A DNA stretch of 64,000 nucleotides from JANMDU01 sp031376455 (GCA_031376455.1 JANMDU010000001.1:124001-188000); one strand, 5' to 3'; positions 41,337 to 50,796 are shown, numbered from the stretch's first letter. Notes: generated by a model not told the origin, from the letters alone. Numbers and translations are program-made.

Positions 41337-41555
41337 ATGGAACACGTGGTTCATAAAAGCACATTGGCTAAGCGGGATGAGCAGGCGGCAGCAGATTTGC
41401 GCTATTGGCTTTCGCAGCCGATGGAGGCGCGTTTGGCAGAGGTGGAGAGACTGCGCGAGCTGGCGTATCCGGGGTATGCGCGGCAAGATTTTCAGCGGGT
41501 TTGCAAGATTGTTCCTTTGAAGGGGAATTTGAACCTTTTACAAGGCAATTCTTGA
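41337..41555 (+). CDS. Small antitoxin-like protein without a toxin
   Basis: About 72 residues from the ATG at 41337; an earlier in-frame ATG is at 41289. VHKSTLAKRDEQAAADLRYW, LSQPMEARLAEVERLREL and RQDFQRVCKIV resemble small proteins found upstream of AbiEii-like nucleotidyltransferase toxins. No such toxin follows; a dispersed element starts at its 3' end. It may be an orphan left after toxin loss. Confidence 0.55.
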   Translation: MEHVVHKSTLAKRDEQAAADLRYWLSQPMEARLAEVERLRELAYPGYARQDFQRVCKIVPLKGNLNLLQGNS

Positions 41556-41620
41556 AGGCTTTTGGGCTGGTCGCCGTCATGGAATATGCGCGGAGCGCTA
41601 TTAAATTAATAGTGACTTAG
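41551..41620 (+). repeat. Dispersed element, copy 11
   Basis: TCGCCGTCATGGAATATGCG, CGGAGCGCTATTAAATTAAT, AGTGA. Lies between the orphan antitoxin-like gene and the Fic gene stop. Confidence 0.85.
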
Positions 41621-42231
41621 CTTCGCACGAATGTATGCAGCAACCCCCATTCACCCACATCAGCAGCGCGCAGCGCTGTGAGATAGCGCTCGCGGGCATT
41701 GCCTTGTGCTTCTAGCGGAGCTTGCCCCCAGCTGAAGCGCGGCTGGCCGAGGCTCATGATCAGGGCATCTGCCATGAGGCGGGCGTGGCGGCCGTTGCCG
41801 TTGGGGAAGGGGTGAATGCACACGAGCTGGTGATGAAAGCGCGTGGCGAGCTCGTCCGCTGGATCACTCGTGCCTTGCTCGATTTGATAGAGCGTGTTGC
41901 CCAGCAGGGTGCGTAGGCGGGTGGCGATTTGTGGCCAATCGATGCCGATGTTTTTGTTGCTGCTGCGAAAGCTGCCAGCCCAGCGCCAAGTTTGCTTGAA
42001 CATGCGTTTGTGCAGATCGCGCACGAAGCCTTCTTCTAGCAGCGCGGCGGGCTTGGCAGTTTTGATTTTGCGCAGCAGCCATTCTTGGGCGGTGAGGATG
42101 TTGGCCTCTTCCCATTGGTTGAGCTCGGCTTGGGTGCGGATATGGCCGGGGATGAGGCCTGCGGCTTCATCGGGATCGAGCGGGGTGGCACCGGGTGAGT
42201 AACTGTGCAGCGTGGCGAGGGGCTCGATCAT
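41617..42231 (-). CDS. Mobile mystery protein B (Fic domain)
   Basis: About 204 residues from the ATG at 42231, which overlaps the upstream gene's stop by four bases. The Fic core motif is HPFPNGNGRHARL (residues about 140-152), matching HxFx(D/N)GNGR. Fic enzymes transfer AMP or another nucleotide to target proteins. The pair with an HTH gene is the mobile mystery A/B arrangement, usually on mobile DNA and probably a toxin-antitoxin or regulatory unit. Confidence 0.88.
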   Translation of the reverse strand: MIEPLATLHSYSPGATPLDPDEAAGLIPGHIRTQAELNQWEEANILTAQEWLLRKIKTAKPAALLEEGFVRDLHKRMFKQTWRWAGSFRSSNKNIGIDWPQIATRLRTLLGNTLYQIEQGTSDPADELATRFHHQLVCIHPFPNGNGRHARLMADALIMSLGQPRFSWGQAPLEAQGNARERYLTALRAADVGEWGLLHTFVRS

Positions 42232-42695
42232 GGCTGCGCCCAGAGCTTGTGGCGTGAGCCATTGAGCAGCTCTTGGGCGAGCAGATCGCGCTGCAAGTGG
42301 CGGGCGCTGCCTTGCACGGCTTGATCTTCCAGCGCCATGGTGTGGGCGATGGGGCCAATCTGCGCTTGGGCTTTGCTTTTTGCTTGGCTGGCGAGCTGCT
42401 GCGCAAGGGGTTGACGGGGCACGAGGGCGTATTGGAGCTCGCAATCCATCGCTTGAGCGAGCCTGTGCAGGCTGGCGAGCGTGATGGCTTGGCGCTCTTC
42501 GGCGGCCTCCAGATTGCGCAGGGTGGCGCTGGTGATACCTAGGCGCTTGGCGAGCACGACACCGGGCATGCCGAGCGCTTCACGGATGCTGCGCGCCCAG
42601 CCTGCTGGCGGGTGGGCGGGCAGCCTGGCTTCACGCCAGGTGCTGAGCGCTGCATCGATTTGCGCGGTTTGAAGCTGTTGATGACGGGTGGGCAT
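42228..42695 (-). CDS. Mobile mystery protein A (HTH regulator)
   Basis: A 155-residue protein with a helix-turn-helix at residues about 33-90 (WARSIREALGMPGVVLAKRL, GITSATLRNLEAAE). This is the family partner of the Fic gene downstream, to which it is translationally coupled. An inverted repeat lies 20 bases upstream of the ATG. Likely role: repressor and/or antidote for the Fic protein. Confidence 0.85.
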   Translation of the reverse strand: MPTRHQQLQTAQIDAALSTWREARLPAHPPAGWARSIREALGMPGVVLAKRLGITSATLRNLEAAEERQAITLASLHRLAQAMDCELQYALVPRQPLAQQLASQAKSKAQAQIGPIAHTMALEDQAVQGSARHLQRDLLAQELLNGSRHKLWAQP

Positions 42696-42714
42696 GGTTT
42701 TAATTTAGGGTATG

Positions 42715-42742
42715 AGCACATTTTAGTCAAGTAAAATATGCT
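42715..42742. promoter_or_regulatory. Inverted-repeat operator of mobile mystery A/B operon
   Basis: AGCACATTTTA (42715-42725) and TAAAATATGCT (42732-42742), arms matching at 10 of 11 with a 6-base spacer. On the minus strand a TTGACT hexamer lies between the arms, so binding would block the promoter. Confidence 0.55.
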
Positions 42743-42789
42743 TATAAGAACTTTAAAATGTTGTTTATTTAGGTTAAATGCATTATTTT

Positions 42790-42876
42790 TAAGATGATGG
42801 CCTCTCTTTTTTGAGTGAGAAAAGACGGCTTGCCTATATGGGATATAAATAGTACGCTATTTATTTTGTAGTGTTT
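42790..42876 (+). repeat. Dispersed element, copy 12 (degenerate)
   Basis: TTTTTAAGATGATGGCCTCT arm, then CGGCTTGCCTATATGGGATA and GTACGCTATTTATTTTGTAG. The core palindromes are eroded. Confidence 0.5.
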
Positions 42877-42955
42877 GGCATGAAAACCCGACTCTCGCTG
42901 GGTTGGCTGTTGCCTGGATTGTCGCTAGGCTTGATGGTTTTTGCGAGGTGATTTG

Positions 42956-43957
42956 ATGCGCTTGAAGACTGGGCGGTGGTTTTGTGCGGTGGTGGTGTTG
43001 CTGCTGGCGATAGGCGGCGGCTTGGCTTTGAGCTGGGAGTCGGATCGCAGCGTGGAATCGCTGAAGGGGCGTTGGGCAGCGCCGGCGTCTAGCTCGAAGT
43101 TTGTGGATGTGCGGGGGATGTCTGTTCATGTGCGGGATGAAGGCTTGCGGACGGATGTGGAGCCGATTGTTTTGCTGCATGGCACGGGGGCGAGCTTGCA
43201 TACCTGGGATGGCTGGGCGGCGGAGCTGGTCAAAACGCGGCGGGTGATTCGGTTTGACTTGCCGGGCTTTGGGCTGACGGGGCCGTATGCGGGCGACTGG
43301 CTGGAGCATGATGGCGGGCGCTATACGCTGGTAAATTACGCGAAGTTTGTGGTGGCCACGCTCGATGCGCTCGGCGTGGCGCAGCCGGTGGTGCTGGCAG
43401 GCAATTCGCTGGGTGGGCAGATTGCTTGGGAGACGGCGGATTATTTGAAAGCTTCTGCGCCTGCACCGCAACCGAATCGGGTGGCCAAGCTGATCTTGGT
43501 GGATTCTGCGGGCTACGACTTTAAGGCGATGGATATGCCGATGGCGTTTGAGGTGGCGCAGGTGGCGCTGCTCTCGCCCATTACGGAGAACACCTTGCCG
43601 CGCTGGCTGATTGCGCGTGATGTGCGCAGCGTGTATGGGCAGCCTAATCGTGTGACGAAAGAGCTGGTGGAGCGCTATTTCGATCTGGCGCTGCGCGAAG
43701 GCAACCGCCGCGCTTTAGGCCTGCGCATGCGTGAGCCGCGCGCGATTGCACCCGAGCGCATTGCGAAGATCACGCAGCCCACGCTGATCATCTGGGGCGG
43801 CCAAGACCGCTTGATTCCGCCATCGAATGCGCAGATGTTTGCGAAAGATATCAAGGGCTCGAAGCTGGTGATGTTTGACGCGCTGGGGCATGTGCCGCAG
43901 GAGGAGGATGCGCCCCAGACGGTGGGGGCGGTGCAGGCTTTCTTGGCGGGGAAATGA
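42956..43957 (+). CDS. Alpha/beta hydrolase
   Basis: A 333-residue protein with an N-terminal membrane anchor or signal (residues about 8-25). VLLHGTGASLHTWDGW gives the oxyanion-hole region, GNSLGGQ (about residues 148-154) the nucleophile serine elbow, LIIWGGQDRLIPP the acid, and LGHVPQEE the histidine. An MhpC-like fold of unknown substrate. It lies just outside the island, with a dispersed element on each side. Confidence 0.85.
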   Translation: MRLKTGRWFCAVVVLLLAIGGGLALSWESDRSVESLKGRWAAPASSSKFVDVRGMSVHVRDEGLRTDVEPIVLLHGTGASLHTWDGWAAELVKTRRVIRFDLPGFGLTGPYAGDWLEHDGGRYTLVNYAKFVVATLDALGVAQPVVLAGNSLGGQIAWETADYLKASAPAPQPNRVAKLILVDSAGYDFKAMDMPMAFEVAQVALLSPITENTLPRWLIARDVRSVYGQPNRVTKELVERYFDLALREGNRRALGLRMREPRAIAPERIAKITQPTLIIWGGQDRLIPPSNAQMFAKDIKGSKLVMFDALGHVPQEEDAPQTVGAVQAFLAGK

Positions 43958-43959
43958 AG

Positions 43960-44030
43960 CGTATTTTTAAGTAAAAAAGGCTTATCGCCGGCATAGAATC
44001 CGCGCAGTGTGCTATCTAAATCATAGTGAA
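43960..44030 (+). repeat. Dispersed element, copy 13
   Basis: TATTTTTAAGTAAAAAAGGC, TCGCCGGCATAGAATCCGCG, GTGCTATCTAAATCATAGTG. Convergent gap. Confidence 0.9.
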
Positions 44031-44034
44031 TGAT

Positions 44035-44652
44035 TTAGACAGCCAAGCGCTGCGCTGCGAAAATCACCTGATCGACCACCGCCTTGACCTTTGCCTGGGC
44101 TGCTGCATCTTTCAAATGCCCTTGCCCATCAAATGCATCACCGGCTTTGCTTAAAGCGAATTGCTGCGGGGCGACCCAGCATTGCAGATTGCGCAGGAGG
44201 GGCGCGAGATGATCTAGGCTGCGCAGGCCGCCCAGAGAGCCCGGCGAGGCTGAGAGCAGGCCGACGACTTTGCTGGCGAAGGGCTTGGTGCCGCTTTTCC
44301 ACTGCGCTGCTTCTTGCTCGCTGCATTCTGCGCCGGCACTCGCGGGGGAGCTGGCCCAATCGATGGTGTTTTTCAGGAGCGCGGTATACGAGCCGTTGTA
44401 CTCCGGGCTGGCGATGATCCAGCCGCCATGGGCATGCATCATTTCTTTGAGGCTGATGACATCGCGGGGCGTGCCGCGCGATTCGAGATCGGCGTTGTAG
44501 AGTGGGATGTTGAAATCGGAGAGCTCGATGAGGGTGGCTTTAGCGCCTGCGGCTTGCACAAGGCCCTCTGCAATACTGGCGAGTTTGCGATTCAACGAGC
44601 CTGCGCGGCTGGAGCCGGCGAAGAGGAGGATGGCGGGTTGGGGTGTGGTCAT
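44035..44652 (-). CDS. NAD(P)H-dependent FMN reductase
   Basis: A 205-residue flavodoxin-like protein. FAGSSRAGSLNRKLA (residues about 11-25) is the FMN phosphate loop, and SPEYNGSYTALLKNTIDW (about 82-99) the family signature. It reduces FMN, quinones or metals with NAD(P)H. A single gene between two dispersed elements. Confidence 0.9.
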   Translation of the reverse strand: MTTPQPAILLFAGSSRAGSLNRKLASIAEGLVQAAGAKATLIELSDFNIPLYNADLESRGTPRDVISLKEMMHAHGGWIIASPEYNGSYTALLKNTIDWASSPASAGAECSEQEAAQWKSGTKPFASKVVGLLSASPGSLGGLRSLDHLAPLLRNLQCWVAPQQFALSKAGDAFDGQGHLKDAAAQAKVKAVVDQVIFAAQRLAV

Positions 44653-44710
44653 GGATGGGAGTCTGCCTGTGTTGGGATGCCTGTTGTATGCAAGGCGATT
44701 TGCTAATGAG

Positions 44711-44776
44711 CGCTATTTATTTAATAGCAATTTGCGCAGGTTCTATGCCGGCTAGAGGCCTATTTTGCTTAAAATT
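44711..44776 (-). repeat. Dispersed element, copy 14
   Basis: CGCTATTTATTTAATAGCAA, TTGCGCAGGTTCTATGCCGG, CTAGAGGCCTATTTTGCTTA. Near-consensus reverse copy. Confidence 0.9.
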
Positions 44777-45939
44777 TATGCGTCTTTAGCACTCTTGAAG
44801 CTGGCCAGTAAAACAGCGACAGAGAGCAGAGATAGCCATGCGCTTAAGCCCCATGCATTGAAATATTGCAAAGCAGCGCCGCTGATCAGTGGGCCGATAG
44901 CGCCGCCGAGTGTGTAGCCCGTGATCATGGCGGCTGTGCCGGAGGCTACAGCTTGTGCGCCCATGCGGGCATCGAAATGATGCGCCACGCGGATCATGGT
45001 GAGCGTGTAGAGCGCGCCGCCGACGCCGCCCCAGATGACGGCTGTGGCATAGAGCAGCCAAGTCAATTGTGCGGACGCTGCAAACGCAAGGCTGGCAATC
45101 AGCAGTAGCCAGCCTGCCACACCAAAAACGCGTTGTGGTGCGAAGCGATCTGCCGCCAAGCCTGCGGGATACTGAAAGACAAAACTGCCTACGCCTAAAG
45201 CGCCCACGATGCTGGAGGCTTGCGCGAGCGAGAGGCCGAGCGACGCGCCATTGGCTGCGCTGATGCTAGATAAGCCTGCTTCAAACACGCCGCCTGCGAA
45301 GGCAATCAACACGAGCGCAGGCACGACTTGCAAGGCTTGCCAGGTGCTACCGATTTGCTGCTGACTGTTGCCCGGCGCAGGTGCATGCGCTGCTTGCGTG
45401 AGCTTTAAGCGCAGCGCGATGGCTAGAGCGGCAAACTGCACAATCGCGGCGGCAATCAACGTGGTCTTTGGTTGCCAGCCCAGCAGCGCGGGCACGAAGG
45501 GGCCTGCAGCCAACGCCGCGCCAAGCGCCGTTTGATACAGCCCCATGACCTTGCCGCGCTGGTCATGAGGCGCATGCTCGGCTAGTAGAGCCTCAGTCGC
45601 ATTCCACACCGCTGCCGCACCCACACCGCCGGCTACAGCGCTGGCGCACCACCATGCAAACGCATTTGGCGAATCCAGAAAAAAAATGTAGCCCAGCGTA
45701 CACACCGACTCTAGCGCCATGCCCAGCAGATATACGCGGCCGATGCCGAAGCGCGCAAAAATACGCGGCATCACCGGGATGAGCAATGCCACGCAAGCAA
45801 ACGGAATCATCGCAAAAGCGCCCACAGCCGCCGTGCCCATGCCGCTCTGCTGGAGCAAGACGGCGAGCACCGGACCAAACATGGAAAACGAGGTCACCAC
45901 CAAAGTGGTGGCGGCAGCAAGCGCCCAGAATTTTTTCAT
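44776..45939 (-). CDS. MFS transporter
   Basis: A 387-residue protein with about 12 membrane segments and the loop motif NATEALLAEHAPHDQRGKVM (residues about 114-133). It is an exporter of the YfcJ/multidrug type by resemblance; the substrate is unknown. It starts 25 bases after the SNF2 gene stop and may be co-transcribed with it. Confidence 0.85.
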   Translation of the reverse strand: MKKFWALAAATTLVVTSFSMFGPVLAVLLQQSGMGTAAVGAFAMIPFACVALLIPVMPRIFARFGIGRVYLLGMALESVCTLGYIFFLDSPNAFAWWCASAVAGGVGAAAVWNATEALLAEHAPHDQRGKVMGLYQTALGAALAAGPFVPALLGWQPKTTLIAAAIVQFAALAIALRLKLTQAAHAPAPGNSQQQIGSTWQALQVVPALVLIAFAGGVFEAGLSSISAANGASLGLSLAQASSIVGALGVGSFVFQYPAGLAADRFAPQRVFGVAGWLLLIASLAFAASAQLTWLLYATAVIWGGVGGALYTLTMIRVAHHFDARMGAQAVASGTAAMITGYTLGGAIGPLISGAALQYFNAWGLSAWLSLLSVAVLLASFKSAKDA

Positions 45940-45964
45940 AAAGGGCTACTTTGGAAACACTTGT

Positions 45965-48900
45965 TTAGTCGCCCAGAGGCTTGAGCAATTGCGCCACGTC
46001 GTCTTCCGTAAACAGCGCTTGCTTGCGCATTTGCGCGCCGCTCAGCATGCCTTCCGCAAGCGCAGCTTTGCGCTCTTGCAATTTGAGCATGCGCTCTTCA
46101 ATGGTGCCGCTGGCGACTAGTTTGTAGACGAAGACTTGGCTCGTTTGGCCGATGCGATGCGCGCGATCGGTAGCTTGGTTTTCTACCGCCGGATTCCACC
46201 AAGGATCGTAATGAATCACGGTATCGGCCTGCGGAAGATTGAGGCCGACACCGCCGGCTTTGAGGCTGATGAGGAAGAGTGGCACTTGGCCGCTGGTGAA
46301 CTGATCAATGATGTCATCGCGCTTGGTGGATGAGCCTGTGAGCTTGACCCATTTGATTTTTCGTTTGGCAAGCTCTTCTTCAATCAATGCCAGCATGGAA
46401 GTGAATTGAGAAAACAGCAACACTTTGCGGCCCTCTTCCAGCATCTCGGGCAAGATTTCCATCAGCAGATCGAGCTTGGCCGATTGCTTGACTTGCCTTG
46501 CGCTTTCCGTGGGCACGAGGCGCGGATCGCAGCAGACTTGGCGCAGCTTCAGCAGCGCATCGAGCACTTGAATCTGAGAGCGCGCCAAGCCTTTGTCGGC
46601 GAGCGCATCGCGCACAGACTTCTCGGTGGCCAAGCGAATCGTTTCGTATAAATCGGCTTGCTTGCCTTCAAGGGCGACCATGCTGAGCGTCTCGATTTTG
46701 TCGGGCAAATCTTTGAGTACCTCTTTTTTCGTGCGCCGCAAAATAAAGGGGGTGACGCGGCGACTGAGTGCCGCAAGAAGCTCTGTATCGCCGTGCTTTT
46801 CAATCGGCGTGCGATAGAGCTCTTTGAAACGACGGGCGCTGCCCAGAAAGCCGGGCATCAAAAAGTGAAACAAGCTCCAGAGCTCGCCGAGATGATTTTC
46901 CATCGGCGTGCCGGAGAGACATAGTCGCTGGCCAGCCGGTAATTCATAAGCGACCTGCGCGGCATCGGTATGCGCATTCTTGATATTCTGCGCTTCATCG
47001 AGCACGACGACCGACCACTTTTGCGCGAGCCAGCGCTCTTTATCGCGCGGCAGCAGCGAATACGGCGAGAGCACGATATCGGCTTGCGAGATGTCTTGCG
47101 CAGCTTCATGGCGAGCTGCGCCATGCAAGAGCAACACGCGCAGTGAAGGCGTGAACTTTGCGGCCTCACGCTGCCAATTGCCCATGAGGCTGACGGGCGC
47201 GATGATGAGCGCGGGGTTTTCCAGCCGCCCAGCTTCTTTCTCGATCAGCAAGTGCGCCAGCGTTTGCAGCGTCTTGCCTAAGCCCATATCGTCGGCCAAT
47301 ACGCCGGCCAGCCCCTGCTCGCGCAAGAATTGCAGCCAGCTCACACCTTCTAATTGATACGGCCGTAGTTCAGCTTTCAAGCTTTCTGGCAAAAGCACAC
47401 TTTGCAGCGCATTCGCGCCGCCTTTGAGTTGCGCGAGGAGCTTGCGCAAGCCGCGCGCGCCATCCCATACGGCGCCCTCGCCCAATGCAGCAGACAAGCG
47501 CAGTGCTTCTAAACGCGATAAGCGCAGGCTCTCGCCATTCAGATTGTGCGAGCCATCGAGAAGCTCTAACAACGCAGAGAGCCATGGCTTCAGAGGCTCG
47601 GTGGGCAGACGCAGCCATGCGCCTTGATGAGGTACGTACATCGTCTCGGGCAATTGCAACTCAGCGCCTTCGGAAAGTTGGCTTTTGAGCAGCTTGATTT
47701 GCGCGATCAGCGCGGGCAGCGCAGGCAAAATATTGATGCGCTGGCCTTGCACTTCAATACCCAGCGAGAGGTCAAACCAAGGCGAGGTGTCGTTGGCCCC
47801 AGTGGGCATCGTGCCGTCGGGCGTGTTTGTGGCGGGCAGAGCAAGGGTTTCATGCTGCCCCTGCATCTTGAAATGCAGCGTATCCGCACGTTGAACCCAA
47901 CGAAGCAATTCTTCTGGCATCGTGACGGTAAAGCCCGCATCTTGGAAGCTGCCGAATTCATCATCGACCCAGCGCACCCAAGGTATTTGGCTAGTTTGTG
48001 AATGCTGCGGCAGATAAAACTGGCCTCGCGTATTGCCTTGTAATAGCTGTGCATGCAAGAAACCGATGGCGCGTTTTTCTGCCTCCAAATCGCGATGCAA
48101 CAAGGCGCGTTCAGTCGTGCCCACGCCATCAACCAACACTGGATTGCCCATGCGATGCGAGAAAAATCGCGTGCCGCCGTAATCGAATTCCAGTGTGAGC
48201 ATGAGCGAACCGAATCTAGATTGCTGCTCTTCGATGACTTGCTCTGCCGACAAACACCACTTGGGCGCGATACCTTTGATTTCGCGCGGTGGCTTGGCAA
48301 AAGGCGGCATGGGCAAGCCCGCCAAGTGTCGCAGTAAAGATTGCTCATGATGCAGCCACGCGCTTTGCGCAATGGGTGGGCTTTGCAGCAGGGTGAGCAG
48401 CCGCTGCATGGGCATGCCTTGGCTTCCCGCAAGACCAAATTGCTTGGCATCGAGATCTAAATACAGCGCAGGATTGTTTTGATAAATCTGCGCCGAGCTA
48501 TCGCCTTCAACCCATGAATTCTTAGTTGCGGGCGGCACTTGCGCGTAGAGCTGCCAGAGCACATCATTTTGTTCGCGTTCTTTGCGCTCCTTCCAATACC
48601 ACGACACTTCGCGCGGCTCGCCCGCATGCAGCGCAGCGCCAAGGCTTTTGCTATCTTCACTCCAAAACAATCGACCCGTCTGCTGCGCGAGTCTTAAAGC
48701 CAACTGCCCCATATCGCCTTCAATACAAGCTTGCGTCACGAGGCTGTAGCCGTAGTAGCTACCGCTTCTGCCTATGGCTTGGATGATTTTGACGATCTGC
48801 GCATCGGCCTCAGGCAGCGCGCTCATATCCACATGATTGACTGCGCGCACTTTGCCCCAGCCGCCACGCAGCAAATCTTTGGCTTGGCCATAGCTGATGT

Positions 48901-49555
48901 GCAATTGGTCACGCCCCTTTTGCTTGCGCACTTGCAGCATAAAGACGAGATGGTCTTGGCCTGAGCCAGAGGGAATGCTATAAGCATCGGCATCTTCAGA
49001 GCGCTCAGGATTAGGCGCATCGCCTTCATCTTCGGAAAACAGATCGAGCCAATTTTGCACATCGCGTTCGTTGCGGGCTTGGCTTGTGGGCTTGGCGCTG
49101 TATGAAGCGGCTGTGATGTTGTGCGGCGGCAATTGCGGGAAAGCTGGCCGAGGCACGGATGGATCGTGGCCGCTATCAACCGGCTCTGCCAATGCCGTTC
49201 TCGCGCGGCTTTGCATCACCACGCCATTGCTGCGATATGCCGCTTTGAGCATCAGCGCGCCTGCATGCTTGCAACGCGTTTGCACGGGGCAATCACAATG
49301 CGAGCGCCAACTGCTGATCTCGCCCCAAGCCGTCATCTCCACATCGACCGCCACGAAATAACTCTCCTGCCCTGAGCCTTTGACATCAGCGCCAAGATGC
49401 CACTCTGTGGCGCTGCTTTGCGTGGCGACGTAGTCGTCAGAGACTTTCTGCATCACATAGACCTCTCGGGCGCGGTCGTATGTGGCTTGGCCGAGTTGTT
49501 TTTGTAGGCTCAGTAAATCGAGTGTGAAAGTTGCATGGCTTGCCATAGAAGTCAA
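45965..49555 (-). CDS. SNF2-family DEAD/H helicase with SWIM zinc finger
   Basis: A 1196-residue protein. The N-terminal SWIM finger is CDCPVQTRCKH (residues about 83-93). The SNF2 ATPase occupies about 730-1190: DDMGLGKT (motif I), VVLDEAQNIKN (II), SGTPMENHLGELWS (III) and RAHRIGQ (VI). Such bacterial HepA-type proteins remodel protein-DNA complexes or transcription complexes; the exact role here is unknown. It lies between lipA and an MFS gene, all on the minus strand. Confidence 0.93.
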   Translation of the reverse strand: MTSMASHATFTLDLLSLQKQLGQATYDRAREVYVMQKVSDDYVATQSSATEWHLGADVKGSGQESYFVAVDVEMTAWGEISSWRSHCDCPVQTRCKHAGALMLKAAYRSNGVVMQSRARTALAEPVDSGHDPSVPRPAFPQLPPHNITAASYSAKPTSQARNERDVQNWLDLFSEDEGDAPNPERSEDADAYSIPSGSGQDHLVFMLQVRKQKGRDQLHISYGQAKDLLRGGWGKVRAVNHVDMSALPEADAQIVKIIQAIGRSGSYYGYSLVTQACIEGDMGQLALRLAQQTGRLFWSEDSKSLGAALHAGEPREVSWYWKERKEREQNDVLWQLYAQVPPATKNSWVEGDSSAQIYQNNPALYLDLDAKQFGLAGSQGMPMQRLLTLLQSPPIAQSAWLHHEQSLLRHLAGLPMPPFAKPPREIKGIAPKWCLSAEQVIEEQQSRFGSLMLTLEFDYGGTRFFSHRMGNPVLVDGVGTTERALLHRDLEAEKRAIGFLHAQLLQGNTRGQFYLPQHSQTSQIPWVRWVDDEFGSFQDAGFTVTMPEELLRWVQRADTLHFKMQGQHETLALPATNTPDGTMPTGANDTSPWFDLSLGIEVQGQRINILPALPALIAQIKLLKSQLSEGAELQLPETMYVPHQGAWLRLPTEPLKPWLSALLELLDGSHNLNGESLRLSRLEALRLSAALGEGAVWDGARGLRKLLAQLKGGANALQSVLLPESLKAELRPYQLEGVSWLQFLREQGLAGVLADDMGLGKTLQTLAHLLIEKEAGRLENPALIIAPVSLMGNWQREAAKFTPSLRVLLLHGAARHEAAQDISQADIVLSPYSLLPRDKERWLAQKWSVVVLDEAQNIKNAHTDAAQVAYELPAGQRLCLSGTPMENHLGELWSLFHFLMPGFLGSARRFKELYRTPIEKHGDTELLAALSRRVTPFILRRTKKEVLKDLPDKIETLSMVALEGKQADLYETIRLATEKSVRDALADKGLARSQIQVLDALLKLRQVCCDPRLVPTESARQVKQSAKLDLLMEILPEMLEEGRKVLLFSQFTSMLALIEEELAKRKIKWVKLTGSSTKRDDIIDQFTSGQVPLFLISLKAGGVGLNLPQADTVIHYDPWWNPAVENQATDRAHRIGQTSQVFVYKLVASGTIEERMLKLQERKAALAEGMLSGAQMRKQALFTEDDVAQLLKPLGD

Positions 49556-49570
49556 CGTGCCTAGAGTCGG

Positions 49571-50605
49571 CTAGACGCTGACTGCAGAAGTCAATGTAGG
49601 GCTTGCTTTCAATGCTTCGAGTGTGCTCTCAGACTGCTTGTCTGCGTGATACGAGCTGCGAACCATCGCGCCCACTGCAGCATGCGTAAAGCCCATTTTG
49701 TAGGCCTCGTTTTCAAACATTTTGAAAGTGTCGGGATGCACATAACGCTTGACCGGCAAATGTGAATTACTGGGGGCAAGATACTGGCCGATGGTCAGCA
49801 TATCAATGTTGTGCTCGCGCATATCGCGCATCACTTGCAGAATTTCTTCATCCGTCTCTCCGAGGCCAACCATGATGCCGCTCTTGGTGGGCACTTGTGG
49901 GTGCAGCGCTTTGAATTTCTTGAGCAAATTGAGCGAGAAGGCGTAATCGCTGCCAGGTCGGGCTTGTTTGTACAAACGTGCGGTCGTTTCTAAATTGTGA
50001 TTCATCACATCGGGCGGCGCAGCTTTGAGGATTTCCAAGGCGCGATCATCGCGGCCACGAAAATCGGGGACGAGCACTTCAATCGTGGTTTGTGGAGACA
50101 GCTCACGAATTTTTTCGATGCAAGCGACAAAATGCGCCGCGCCGCCATCGCGCAAATCATCGCGATCCACACTGGTGATCACCACGTATTTGAGTTTGAG
50201 CGCAGCAATCGTCTTGGCTAAATTAAGCGGCTCATCCGCATCGAGCGGATCAGGCCGACCATGCCCCACATCGCAAAACGGGCAGCGGCGTGTGCATTTG
50301 TCACCCATGATCATGAAGGTGGCCGTGCCCTTGCCAAAGCATTCACCAATGTTTGGGCAGCTGGCTTCTTCGCAGACGGTGTGCAGCTTGTGCTCACGCA
50401 GGATTTGCTTGATCTCATAAAAGCGCGTGGAGGGCGAGCCGGCTTTGACGCGGATCCACTCGGGCTTGCGCAAAATCTCGCCTTGTTCGACCTTGATGGG
50501 TATGCGGCTCAGCTTGGCAGCAGCTTTTTGCTTAGCCAGAGGGTTGTAATTCTCTTGAGATTGCGCATCTCTAACAATAGGGCGGACGACTTCGGTGGTG
50601 CTCAT
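49571..50605 (-). CDS. lipA: Lipoyl synthase
   Basis: A 344-residue radical-SAM enzyme. The auxiliary cluster cysteines are in CEEASCPNIGEC (residues about 79-90) and the SAM cluster in CTRRCPFC (about 105-112). It inserts two sulfurs into octanoyl groups made by LipB. The initial methionine is followed by the usual variable N-terminal segment. lipB is about 32 kb away. Confidence 0.97.
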   Translation of the reverse strand: MSTTEVVRPIVRDAQSQENYNPLAKQKAAAKLSRIPIKVEQGEILRKPEWIRVKAGSPSTRFYEIKQILREHKLHTVCEEASCPNIGECFGKGTATFMIMGDKCTRRCPFCDVGHGRPDPLDADEPLNLAKTIAALKLKYVVITSVDRDDLRDGGAAHFVACIEKIRELSPQTTIEVLVPDFRGRDDRALEILKAAPPDVMNHNLETTARLYKQARPGSDYAFSLNLLKKFKALHPQVPTKSGIMVGLGETDEEILQVMRDMREHNIDMLTIGQYLAPSNSHLPVKRYVHPDTFKMFENEAYKMGFTHAAVGAMVRSSYHADKQSESTLEALKASPTLTSAVSV

Positions 50606-50667
50606 ACGCGCATTTTACGTGGGGTGTGTTTCCCCGTGGCTTGACGGGTTTGTGGGGTTGGGAGTAG

Positions 50668-50768
50668 GAACACGGAAGGCACGAAAACACACGGAAATCA
50701 CAGAAAAATCCAAATTCGTTTTTTGATTTTTTCGTGTCTTCCGTGTAGTTTCTGTGCTTTCCGTGTTC
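50668..50768. repeat. Long imperfect palindrome, copy 3
   Basis: About 101 bases between lipA and the cNMP-binding gene, from GAACACGGAAGGCACGAAAA to TTTCTGTGCTTTCCGTGTTC, near-complementary through the arms. Same family as at 16359 and 19421. Confidence 0.85.
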
Positions 50769-50796
50769 TTAAAACCGCAGAGCGCCAACCAACGCA

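Noticed and set aside
42880..42951. 23-codon hydrophobic frame before the alpha/beta hydrolase
   Set aside because: Too short to support; possibly a leader, but begins in a decayed repeat.
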